Source: Burkholderiales bacterium
Lineage (GTDB): Bacteria > Pseudomonadota > Gammaproteobacteria > Burkholderiales > CAIKXV01
Length of the DNA stretch: 5,244 bases
Assembly (NCBI GenBank): GCA_014379045.1
Contig: JACMMK010000038.1
Span: 1-5,244, forward strand
Direction: 5' to 3'
Below the pieces are notes generated by a model. The model was not told the origin of the DNA, ran no database searches, and saw nothing but the letters and a program-made list of their open reading frames with translations. Position numbers and translations under genes: made by a program. Shown one piece after another: positions 1 through 5,244 of this stretch (its first letter is position 1; each line of letters opens with the position of its first letter).

Positions 1-92
1 GCGAGCGCCCGGTCGAAGCCCGCTGCCGCACTGTCGAGCACGCGCAGCGTGGCACCGGCACGGGGCCGCGCCGCCGGCGCAGGTCTAGCCAT
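1..92 (-). CDS. hisD: Histidinol dehydrogenase HisD, N-terminal fragment (runs off the left edge)
   Basis: Only the first 30 codons are present. The ATG at 92-90 lies inside the last codons of hisG in another frame, and the frame stays open to the window edge. The visible protein starts MARPAPAARPRAGAT and continues LRVLDSAAAGFDRAL. The second part matches the usual HisD opening, an I/L-R-x-L-D-S segment followed by a G/D-F-D-x-x-L segment; the first dozen residues are a low-complexity Ala/Pro/Arg extension. HisD is the cytoplasmic zinc enzyme that oxidises histidinol to histidine in two NAD-dependent steps, the end of the pathway that HisG begins. The hisG-hisD order is standard in beta- and gammaproteobacteria. 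The 8-bp overlap with hisG (ATG before the hisG TAG) suggests translational coupling. The upstream Shine-Dalgarno is weak: GGCGGA sits about 12 nt before the ATG. The zinc and catalytic residues lie outside the window. Confidence 0.85.
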   Translation of the reverse strand, partial: MARPAPAARPRAGATLRVLDSAAAGFDRAL

Positions 93-771
93 GTTCAGCG
101 ACCATCCGCCGTGCGCGCGCAGTCTCGGCTGCCTGCGCGAGGGTGTCGATCAACGGACGCAGCAGTGCGCGCTTCAAGCGCAATGCGGCGGGGTTGACGA
201 TCAGGCGCGCGCTCACGCGCGAGATCTCCTCCACCGCGACCAGATGATTGGCCTTGAGCGTGTTGCCGGTGTCGACCAGATCGACGATCACGTCGGCAAG
301 CCCGGTCAAGGGCGCGAGTTCCATCGAGCCGTATAGCTTGATCACGTCGACATGCAGCCCCTTGGCGGCGAAATGCTCGCGCGCAGTGCGCTCGAACTTG
401 GTCGCCGCCCGTAGCCGGCGGCGTTGCGCGACCGCCGCGGCGTAGTCGAAGTCGTCACGCGCGGCCACGACCATCCGGCAGCGCGCGATGTCGAGGTCCA
501 CCGGCTGATAGAGCCCGCCGCCACCGTGCTCGTCGAGCACGTCCTTGCCCGCCACCCCGAGGTCCGCGCCGCCGAACTGTACATAGGTCGGCACGTCGGT
601 GGCGCGCACGATCACCAGGCGCACGTCGGCGCGATTGGTCGGCACGATCAACTTGCGCGAACGCTCGGGGTCGAGCGTGGGCACCAGGCCCGCCTGCGCG
701 AGCAGGGGCAGCGTGTCGTCGTAGATGCGCCCTTTGGAGAGCGCGATGGTGATGATCGGCGAGGAAGTCAC
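85..771 (-). CDS. hisG: ATP phosphoribosyltransferase catalytic subunit, short form (HisG)
   Basis: HisG condenses ATP with PRPP to give phosphoribosyl-ATP, the first and feedback-controlled step of histidine synthesis, in the cytoplasm. The chosen GTG start (771-769) gives 228 residues, beginning VTSSPIITIALSKGRI. The frame is open upstream to a TTG at 825, but those 18 residues (Pro/Ala/Arg-rich) do not resemble HisG. Visible family features are the N-terminal ALSKGRI segment, the VPTYVQFGGADLGVAGKDVL segment and the PRPP-binding signature at about residues 151-172 (E-x5-G-L-A-D-V-I-V-D-L-V-D-T-G-N-T-L), intact in every key position. There is no C-terminal regulatory domain, so this is the short form. 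In known organisms the short form needs the HisZ partner for activity and histidine inhibition; hisZ is not in this window. It lies 141 bp after murA and overlaps hisD by 8 bp. The start has no strong Shine-Dalgarno, so the exact start is less certain than the identity. Confidence 0.95.
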   Translation of the reverse strand: MTSSPIITIALSKGRIYDDTLPLLAQAGLVPTLDPERSRKLIVPTNRADVRLVIVRATDVPTYVQFGGADLGVAGKDVLDEHGGGGLYQPVDLDIARCRMVVAARDDFDYAAAVAQRRRLRAATKFERTAREHFAAKGLHVDVIKLYGSMELAPLTGLADVIVDLVDTGNTLKANHLVAVEEISRVSARLIVNPAALRLKRALLRPLIDTLAQAAETARARRMVAEHG

Positions 772-874
772 TGGCGGAGCACGGACAAGCGGTCGATGGG
801 CAGGGTAGGCAGTGGGGCACGACAAAGCGCGCTAGTTTACAAACAATGCAGCCGCACGCCGCGATCGTCACAGG

Positions 875-897
875 TTGGCTGCGCCGGGGCAGCGCAA
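875..897. other. Small hairpin in the murA-hisG gap
   Basis: The 141-bp gap between murA and hisG (772-912) holds an imperfect inverted repeat. TTGGCTGC (875-882) pairs with GCAGCGCAA (889-897) across a 6-nt loop, with one bulged base. It starts 16 bp after the murA stop in the direction of transcription. No T-run follows on the minus strand, so it is not a convincing intrinsic terminator; it could be an mRNA-stabilising or weakly attenuating structure. Nearer hisG, a TAAACT hexamer on the minus strand (839-834) is a 4-of-6 match to a -10 box, but I see no matching -35. A separate hisG promoter is therefore possible but not shown. Confidence 0.25.
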
Positions 898-912
898 GTG
901 GGGATCGACCCG

Positions 913-2166
913 TCAGGCCGCGCGCCGGATCTTCGCGCCGAGCCCCGACAGCTTGCGCTCGATCGCCTCGTAGCCGCGATCGAGGTGATAGATGCGGTCG
1001 ATCGAGGTCTCGCCGCGCGCCGCGAGTGCCGCGATGATCAGGCTCGCCGAGGCACGCAGATCGGTTGCCATCACGCCCGCCCCGTCCAGCACGGGCACGC
1101 CGTGGACGATCGCCGTATTGCCGTCGATCTCGATCTGCGCGCCCATGCGTTTCATCTCGAGCGCATGCATGAAGCGGTTCTCGAAGATCGTCTCGACGAT
1201 CGTCGAGGTGCCCTCGGCAACGCAATCGAGCGCCATCAACTGCGCCTGCATGTCGGTGGCGAACCCCGGGTAGGGCGCGGTACGCACGCTGACCGCGCGC
1301 GGCCGGTCGGGCATCACGAGCGAGATCGTGTCGCTGCCGGTCTCGATCCGTGCGCCGGCCTCGCGCAACTTGTCGAGTACGGCGGCCAGATGCGCCGGAC
1401 ACGCGCCGCGCACGAGCACCTCGCCGCGTGTCGCCGCGGCAGCCGCGAGAAAAGTACCGGTCTCGATACGGTCGGGCATGATCCGCCACTCGGCGCGGTG
1501 CAGACGTTCGACGCCTTCGATCGTGATCGCGCTCTCGCCCGCGCCGGTGATCCGCGCGCCCATCGCATTCAGGCAATGCGCGAGTTCGGCCACTTCGGGT
1601 TCGCGTGCGGCGTTCTCGATCACGGTCGTACCGTGCGCAAGCGTCGCAGCCATCATCAGGTTCTCGGTGCCGGTCACCGAGACGAGGTCCATGAAGATCT
1701 GCGCCCCCTTCAACCGCGGCGCGCGGGCCTCGATGTAGCCGTGCTCGATCGTGATCTCGGCCCCGAGCGCCTGCAGCCCCTTGATATGCAGGTCGACCGG
1801 ACGCTGCCCGATCGCGCAGCCGCCCGGAAGCGACACCCGCGCCCGCCCGAAGCGCGCGACCATCGGTCCGAGCACGAGGATCGATGCGCGCATCGTGCGT
1901 ACCAGCTCGTACGGCGCTTCCAGGTTGTCGAGTTTGCCGCAGTCGAGCATCAGTGCATGTGCGCCTTGCTCCGTCACTGTCGCGCCCATCCGCCGCAGCA
2001 GCTTCGCCGTGGTGTCGACATCGCGCAGTCCCGGCACGTTGGACACGTGCAGCGGCTCGGTCGACAGGATTGCGGCGCAGAGCACCGGCAGTGCGGCGTT
2101 CTTCGCGCCCGACACCTCGATTTCCCCGGCGAGCCGTACGCCGCCTTCGATGATCAACTTGTCCAT
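913..2166 (-). CDS. murA: UDP-N-acetylglucosamine 1-carboxyvinyltransferase (MurA)
   Basis: MurA transfers enolpyruvate from PEP to UDP-GlcNAc, the first committed step of peptidoglycan synthesis, in the cytoplasm; it is the fosfomycin target. The 417-residue product has the usual length and the two-lobed EPT (EPSP synthase-like) fold. All active-site residues I can place by E. coli numbering are present: Lys22 in SGAKNAALP, Arg93 (E. coli Arg91) in RTMRAS, and Cys117 (E. coli Cys115) in the loop LPGGCAIGQRPVD. Asp305 in GFATDMQAQ, Arg331, Arg371 and Arg397 in LDRGYE are also there. The cysteine means the fosfomycin-sensitive version of the loop, not the Cys-to-Asp resistant one. The ATG at 2166 follows a GGAAG ribosome-binding site (2176-2172) at a normal distance, and the N-terminus MDKLIIEGG is canonical. 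It lies 52 bp after the permease gene and 141 bp before hisG, on the same strand as both. No ibaG/bolA gene precedes it, unlike in E. coli and, as I recall, Burkholderia. Confidence 0.98.
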   Translation of the reverse strand: MDKLIIEGGVRLAGEIEVSGAKNAALPVLCAAILSTEPLHVSNVPGLRDVDTTAKLLRRMGATVTEQGAHALMLDCGKLDNLEAPYELVRTMRASILVLGPMVARFGRARVSLPGGCAIGQRPVDLHIKGLQALGAEITIEHGYIEARAPRLKGAQIFMDLVSVTGTENLMMAATLAHGTTVIENAAREPEVAELAHCLNAMGARITGAGESAITIEGVERLHRAEWRIMPDRIETGTFLAAAAATRGEVLVRGACPAHLAAVLDKLREAGARIETGSDTISLVMPDRPRAVSVRTAPYPGFATDMQAQLMALDCVAEGTSTIVETIFENRFMHALEMKRMGAQIEIDGNTAIVHGVPVLDGAGVMATDLRASASLIIAALAARGETSIDRIYHLDRGYEAIERKLSGLGAKIRRAA

Positions 2167-2218
2167 GTGTTCTTCCGTGCGCTGCAGGCGGTTTCAATTG
2201 GGTGCGTCGAATCGAGTC

Positions 2219-3019
2219 TCAATGGCGCAGCTTGTACCCGCTTTTCACCAGCAGTACCGCCCACGCCATGACCGCCGCCAGGCAGCCGAGGACGACCCCG
2301 AACGACATCCACGGCGACACGTCCGCAGCCCCGAGGAAGCCCCAGCGGAATCCGTCGACCATGTAGAACACGGGATTCAGGTGCGATGCCACCTGCCAGA
2401 ACGACGGCAACGTCTGCACCGAATAGAACACGCCCGCGAGGAACGTCAGCGGCACGACAACGAAATGCTGGAATGCCGAAAGCTGATCGACCTTGTCGGA
2501 GTACACGCCTGCGATCAGCCCGAGCGCGCCCATCACCGCGGCACTCGCCAGCGCGAACGCGATGATGGCGAACGGGTGCGCGATCGGCAGCGGCACGAAC
2601 CATGCGCCGACCGCGAGCACCGCGACCCCGCACAGGAAACCTCTGAGCACCGCCGCTAGCACATAGGCACAGACGATCTCACCGGGCGACAGCGGGGGCA
2701 GAAGAATGAACACGAGGTTGCCGGTCATCTTCGACTGGATCATCGACGACGAGGTGTTGGCGAACGCATTCTGCAGCACCGCCATCATCACGAGCCCAGG
2801 CACCAGGAACACATCGTAGGCGACGCCGGGGAATACGTCGATATGGTTCGCCAGGACGTGCGCGAAGATCATCAGGTACAGCAGCGTGGTGACCACCGGC
2901 GCCAGGATGGTCTGCATGCTCACCTTCCAGAAACGCAACGTCTCCTTGTGGAGCAGCGTCAGGAAGCCTCCACGGACCACCGCGGCGGGGAGAGAGATCG
3001 GAAGAAGACGTTCGGACAC
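2219..3019 (-). CDS. ABC-2 type transporter permease, YadH-like
   Basis: This is an integral inner-membrane permease of the ABC-2 family (PF01061, COG0842), related to E. coli YadH. Such subunits pair with a separate ATP-binding subunit (YadG type) to export a substrate that is unknown for this branch. With the GTG start at 3019 it has 266 residues. A cytoplasmic amphipathic segment (GGFLTLLHKETLRFWKVS, about 17-34) leads to six hydrophobic stretches near 37-56, 69-88, 113-142, 148-172, 185-202 and 237-259. Family landmarks are LVPGLVMMAVLQNAFANTSS, SKMTGNLVFILLPPLSPGE, PLTFLAGVFYS, HLNPVFYMVDGFRWGFLG and the C-terminal SGYKLRH. The frame extends to a TTG at 3094, but that lies upstream of a good -10 box (3054-3049), so the longer form is unlikely. 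GTG at 2980 (253 residues) is an alternative start. None of these starts has a clear Shine-Dalgarno. No ATPase gene is adjacent; in relatives I expect one immediately upstream. The gene may be co-transcribed with murA. Confidence 0.92.
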   Translation of the reverse strand: MSERLLPISLPAAVVRGGFLTLLHKETLRFWKVSMQTILAPVVTTLLYLMIFAHVLANHIDVFPGVAYDVFLVPGLVMMAVLQNAFANTSSSMIQSKMTGNLVFILLPPLSPGEIVCAYVLAAVLRGFLCGVAVLAVGAWFVPLPIAHPFAIIAFALASAAVMGALGLIAGVYSDKVDQLSAFQHFVVVPLTFLAGVFYSVQTLPSFWQVASHLNPVFYMVDGFRWGFLGAADVSPWMSFGVVLGCLAAVMAWAVLLVKSGYKLRH

Positions 3020-3040
3020 GAGGGGGCGCCAAAGCAGGGG

Positions 3041-3064
3041 AACCCGCAATTTTACACGCGGGTT
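3041..3064. promoter_or_regulatory. Inverted repeat around a minus-strand -10 box, probable permease promoter
   Basis: On the minus strand, TAAAAT at 3054-3049 matches five of six bases of the sigma-70 -10 consensus and is directly preceded by TG. It is the most AT-rich spot in the divergent region. I see no good -35 hexamer at 16-18 bp. The hexamer sits in the loop of a perfect 7-bp inverted repeat, AACCCGC (3041-3047) and GCGGGTT (3058-3064), separated by 10 nt. Transcription from it would start near 3042 and leave a short leader before the GTG at 3019. This placement favours that start over the TTG at 3094. The repeat could be an operator; this is inference from position and symmetry only. 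Confidence 0.4.
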
Positions 3065-3119
3065 GCGTGCACTCGGTCGCAATGCCGGCCGCAAGCGGTT
3101 TTTGTACGCGCTGCTGCAT

Positions 3120-3132
3120 CCGTTCGAAACGG
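3120..3132. promoter_or_regulatory. Short palindrome upstream of the exported-protein gene
   Basis: CCGTT-CGA-AACGG is a 5-bp perfect inverted repeat around a 3-nt centre, 75 bp before the ATG at 3208, in the divergent intergenic region. It could be a regulator half-site pair. I find no convincing sigma-70 promoter for the plus-strand gene; TTGTAC at 3102-3107 is only a 3-of-6 -35 match with no -10 partner. A short palindrome like this may be chance in GC-rich DNA. Confidence 0.2.
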
Positions 3133-3194
3133 CTGCGGCGTATGTCCCTGCAGAAGGACGACCCGTTCTTCACCTCATTCCGACCGACCCCCTC

Positions 3195-3200
3195 AAGGAG
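3195..3200 (+). promoter_or_regulatory. Ribosome-binding site for the exported-protein gene
   Basis: AAGGAG lies 7 nt before the ATG at 3208, a strong Shine-Dalgarno at ideal spacing. It fixes that ATG as the start, although the same frame is open from 3067. The signal peptide beginning at exactly this codon agrees. Confidence 0.85.
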
Positions 3201-3207
3201 ACTCAAG

Positions 3208-3642
3208 ATGAAACGCTCGATCATTTCCGCCACGCTGTTCGCCGCCGCCCTTGCCGCCACCTCGGTTGCCGGAGTCGCCCGCGCGAACCCCACCATCGAA
3301 AACAATGGCGTGCTCGCGAACCGCGATGGCCGCACCCTCTACACGTTCACGAAGGACAGCGCGGGCAAGAGCAACTGCAGCGGCGGCTGTATCGCCGCCT
3401 GGCCCGCCTTCACCGTCGCCAACCCGGCACTCGCCGGCGGCGATTTCACGATCGTCACCCGTGACGACGGCGCGCAGCAGTGGGCCTTCAAAGGCCAGCC
3501 GCTGTACTTCTTCGCCGGCGACCAGAAGCCCGGTGACGTGAACGGCGACAAGCAGGGCGGCGTCTGGTTCGTCATCCCCGGTGCGCAGAAAGCGCGCACC
3601 TCCGCGGCTCCCGCCAACACTCAATCGACTTACGGGTACTGA
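3208..3642 (+). CDS. Exported protein with two Yx(FWY)xxD motifs (COG4315/PF03640 family)
   Basis: The 144-residue product starts at the ATG behind a strong ribosome-binding site. Residues 1-26 form a Sec signal peptide: MKRS, then a hydrophobic Ala-rich core, then a probable cleavage site after VARA. The mature part of about 118 residues carries two copies of the family motif: Y45-T-F47-T-K-D50 and Y100-F-F102-A-G-D105. The first is followed by C57-SGG-C61 and then AAWP, the second by KQGGVWFVI. This is the pattern of COG4315, described as predicted lipoproteins of unknown function. This copy has no cysteine at the signal-peptide end, so it should be a soluble periplasmic protein rather than a lipoprotein. 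The two cysteines could form a disulfide or bind a ligand. The last 18 residues (Thr/Ser/Ala/Gln-rich, ending YGY) look unstructured. It is divergent from the permease and 68 bp upstream of the TPR-protein gene. Family identity is confident; no function can be given. Confidence 0.9.
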   Translation: MKRSIISATLFAAALAATSVAGVARANPTIENNGVLANRDGRTLYTFTKDSAGKSNCSGGCIAAWPAFTVANPALAGGDFTIVTRDDGAQQWAFKGQPLYFFAGDQKPGDVNGDKQGGVWFVIPGAQKARTSAAPANTQSTYGY

Positions 3643-3654
3643 CCCGAACGAAAA

Positions 3655-3689
3655 CGGACCGCCGCGCTGCCGACTCGAGCGGCGGTCCG
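3655..3689. terminator. Perfect 11-bp hairpin between the two plus-strand genes
   Basis: CGGACCGCCGC (3655-3665) and GCGGCGGTCCG (3679-3689) form a perfect, very GC-rich stem with a 13-nt loop, starting 12 nt after the TGA of the exported-protein gene. On the plus strand no T-run follows. On the minus strand the stem is followed by TTTT (from AAAA at 3651-3654), so as an intrinsic terminator it reads better leftward, although no minus-strand gene lies to its right. On the plus transcript it may stop or attenuate read-through, or protect the 3' end of the upstream message. It ends 11 nt before the next ribosome-binding site. Confidence 0.55.
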
Positions 3690-3700
3690 CCCGAATCAAC

Positions 3701-3705
3701 GGAGG
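3701..3705 (+). promoter_or_regulatory. Ribosome-binding site for the TTC38-like gene
   Basis: GGAGG lies 5 nt before the ATG at 3711 and sets the start. The N-terminus it gives (MLTDSRGIAVSTTS) agrees with the family, whose members begin with a short segment ending in a similar STTS/STAS stretch. Confidence 0.85.
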
Positions 3706-3710
3706 ATCAA

Positions 3711-5081
3711 ATGTTGACCGATTCACGCGGTATCGCGGTTTCCACCACCAGCACCGTAGCGCTCGAAGCCTACGAGACCGCGCTCACGCAATTTCATTCG
3801 TTTCATGGCGACCCGCTCGCCACCATCGACGAGGCGCTCGCCGCCGACCCCGAATTCGTTCTCGGCCATCTGTTCAAGGCCTGCGTGCTGTCGACCCTGA
3901 GCGAGCGCCGCTACCTGCCGCTCGTGGTCGAGTCGACCGCCCGGGCGATGGCGCTCGAAAGCACCGCGACCGAGCGCGAACGGCGGCTGATCGCGGCGAC
4001 GCGTCTGCTCGCCCGCGGTGACTGGGACCGTGCCTGCCGCGCGTTCGACGAGGTGCTGATGGTGTGCCCGCGCGACTCGCTGACGATCCAGACCGCGCAC
4101 ACGCTCGATTTCTTCCGTGGCGATGCGCTCAACCTGCGCAATCGCACCTCGCGCGTGCTGCCGCACTGGAGCCCGCAGGTGCCGGGCTATTCGTACGTCC
4201 TCGCCATGCACGCCTTCGGCCTCGAGGAATGCAACCAGTATGCCGACGCCGAATCGGCGGGCCGCCGTGCACTCGATCTCGACCCGCGCAACGGCTATGC
4301 GATCCACGCGGTCACCCATGTGATGGAAATGCAGGGACGCATCGACGAGGGCATCGACTTCCTCGAGTCGCGCGTGCAGGATTGGGCGCCGGACGATGCG
4401 TTCGCGTTCCACAACTGGTGGCACCTCGCGCTGTTCCAACTCGATCGAGGTCGCATCGATGAGGTTCTGCGGCTGTACGACGAGCGTATCCATCCCGTCC
4501 CCGCGCAGTTCCTGATGCCGCTGGTTGACGCCACCGCGATGCTCTGGCGGCTCGAACTCGAAGGCGTCGACGTCGGCAATCGTTGGGAAGCCGTGGCCGG
4601 CACCTGGCTCGAGCGGCTGAACGAGGAACGCGGCCACTATGCGTTCAACGACTTCCACGCGATGCTGGCATTCGCCGCATCCGGGCACGATGAGGCGCTC
4701 GGACGGATGGTCGACGACATGGCATTCACCGCGCGCGCCACGTCCGGCAGCAACCCGGCGATGGCGCGCGAGGTCGGTGTGGCACTCGCCGACGGCGTGC
4801 GTGCGTTCGCAGCCTGCCGGTACGGCGACGCGATCGAGGCGATCGAATCGGTGCGCGACCGTGCGCATCGATTCGGTGGCAGTCACGCGCAGCGCGACGT
4901 GTTGACCCTGACACTGGTCCATGCGGCGATGCGCAGCGGCGACACGGCCCGCGCCCGCCACTATCTGGCGGAGCGCACCGTACACAAGCCGCAATCGGCC
5001 TGGGGATGGCGACTGCTGGATCGAACCGCCCGCATCGATGCGCGTGCCGACAACCGTGCCGTATTGGCGCGGACGGCGTGA
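3711..5081 (+). CDS. TTC38/StaR-like TPR-family protein, function unknown
   Basis: The 456-residue product resembles the TTC38 family (conserved-domain name StaR_like), found in bacteria, plants and animals. It has no signal peptide or membrane span, so it should be cytoplasmic. It is almost all alpha-helical, with degenerate TPR-like helix pairs, for example about 36-60 (ATIDEALAADPEFVLGHLF), 92-120, 170-195 (QYADAESAGRRALDLDPRN) and 200-222. Segments I can align from memory with human TTC38 are STTS (about 11-14), FVLGH (49-53), SYVLAMHAFGLEECNQY (161-177), IHAVTHVMEM (198-207), AFHNWWHLALF (232-242), LEGVDVGNRW (283-292), FNDFHAM (312-318) and GGSHAQRDV (389-397). Length matches the animal protein, so the gene looks complete. 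Conserved His199, His203, His234, His238, Asp314 and His316 are more than TPR packing requires and hint at a metal or substrate pocket. The namesake StaR lies in a glycopeptide antibiotic cluster, but its role was only speculative. Partner or operon mate may be the exported protein upstream, 68 bp away across a hairpin. Confidence 0.9.
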   Translation: MLTDSRGIAVSTTSTVALEAYETALTQFHSFHGDPLATIDEALAADPEFVLGHLFKACVLSTLSERRYLPLVVESTARAMALESTATERERRLIAATRLLARGDWDRACRAFDEVLMVCPRDSLTIQTAHTLDFFRGDALNLRNRTSRVLPHWSPQVPGYSYVLAMHAFGLEECNQYADAESAGRRALDLDPRNGYAIHAVTHVMEMQGRIDEGIDFLESRVQDWAPDDAFAFHNWWHLALFQLDRGRIDEVLRLYDERIHPVPAQFLMPLVDATAMLWRLELEGVDVGNRWEAVAGTWLERLNEERGHYAFNDFHAMLAFAASGHDEALGRMVDDMAFTARATSGSNPAMAREVGVALADGVRAFAACRYGDAIEAIESVRDRAHRFGGSHAQRDVLTLTLVHAAMRSGDTARARHYLAERTVHKPQSAWGWRLLDRTARIDARADNRAVLARTA

Positions 5082-5148
5082 ACGAGCGCGCCGGCGGCAT
5101 CTGGCCGGTGCAGCCTGAAGCGATGCAACGTATGTGACGACATGCAGG

Positions 5149-5181
5149 CAACGCGCGGAGGCTGAACCTCTCCGCGCGTTG
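5149..5181. terminator. Hairpin downstream of the TTC38-like gene
   Basis: CAACGCGCGGAG (5149-5160) and CTCCGCGCGTTG (5170-5181) form a perfect 12-bp stem with a 9-nt loop, 67 bp after the TGA. No T-run follows in either direction, so intrinsic termination is not certain. The position at the end of the transcript supports a terminator or 3'-end-protecting role. A perfect 10-bp palindrome, GCACGCGTGC (5182-5191), follows directly. Confidence 0.5.
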
Positions 5182-5191
5182 GCACGCGTGC

Positions 5192-5244
5192 GCTCCGGGC
5201 AGCGCTCGCCGCGCCGCTCGCGCCGAGCGCCGCCTTGACCGTCC
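5192..5244. other. Right-edge GC-rich stretch with no assignable gene
   Basis: After the hairpin and palindrome the sequence is very GC-rich and contains a 7-bp inverted repeat, GCGCTCG (5202-5208) and CGAGCGC (5224-5230). Open frames cross it on both strands, but none shows a recognisable protein segment or a start with a ribosome-binding site. It could be intergenic, or the edge of a gene lying mostly outside the window. Confidence 0.3.

Noticed and set aside
772..825. TTG-started extension of HisG
   Set aside because: The extra 18 residues do not resemble HisG and there is no ribosome-binding site before the TTG; GTG at 771 gives the normal length.
455..2197. Long open frame (580 codons) on the minus strand in a second frame across murA and hisG
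   Set aside because: It is a frame-shifted reading of the same coding DNA; the composition is Arg/Ala/Gly-rich and low in hydrophobic residues, and no family pattern is visible.
424..2271. Long open frame (615 codons) on the plus strand opposite hisG and murA
   Set aside because: It is antisense to two certain genes and its translation is rich in Arg, His, Asp and Ala with no domain, as expected from the complement of high-GC codons.
2154..2633. Possible BolA/IbaG-size gene overlapping the permease 3' end
   Set aside because: The translation is Arg/Gly-rich and lacks any BolA motif; it is an alternative frame of the permease gene.
3067..3207. N-terminal extension of the exported protein
   Set aside because: A strong ribosome-binding site and a signal peptide both point to the ATG at 3208; the extension would bury the signal peptide.
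3723..4994. 423-codon open frame opposite the TTC38-like gene
   Set aside because: It is a shadow of a gene with clear family matches on the plus strand; there is no ribosome-binding site and no recognisable protein.
5082..5244. A small gene or an attachment site at the right edge
   Set aside because: Only GC-rich inverted repeats are visible; no supported start, no protein pattern and no tRNA-like or direct repeat sequence.

Overview
The window is high-GC (about two thirds G+C by eye) chromosomal DNA from a proteobacterium. A betaproteobacterium, most likely Burkholderiales-like, fits best. This rests on the gene order ABC-2 permease, murA, hisG, hisD on one strand, and on the beta-type short HisG sequence. 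Pseudomonas-type gammaproteobacteria also have murA-hisG-hisD, so the assignment is an inference.

The left part (1-3019) is a minus-strand block read from right to left. It holds an ABC-2 type membrane permease of the YadH class, then murA (first committed step of peptidoglycan synthesis), then hisG (first step of histidine synthesis). It ends with the first 30 codons of hisD, whose ATG overlaps the end of hisG. Two things differ from the arrangement I know from relatives. There is no room for an ibaG/bolA gene before murA, and no ATP-binding partner gene precedes the permease.

A divergent intergenic region (about 3020-3207) separates this block from two plus-strand genes. The first encodes a small exported protein with two Yx(FWY)xxD motifs (COG4315/PF03640 type, function unknown). 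The second, 68 bp downstream and beyond a perfect 11-bp inverted repeat, encodes a 456-residue protein of the TTC38/StaR-like TPR family, which is shared by bacteria and animals and has no established activity. A GC-rich hairpin follows it, and the last 160 bases hold no gene I can call.

The left block is housekeeping. The least understood part is the plus-strand pair, above all the TTC38-like protein: its histidine and aspartate motifs resemble those I recall from the human protein and look more like a binding or catalytic pocket than plain TPR packing. I see no mobile element, CRISPR array, tRNA or rRNA.
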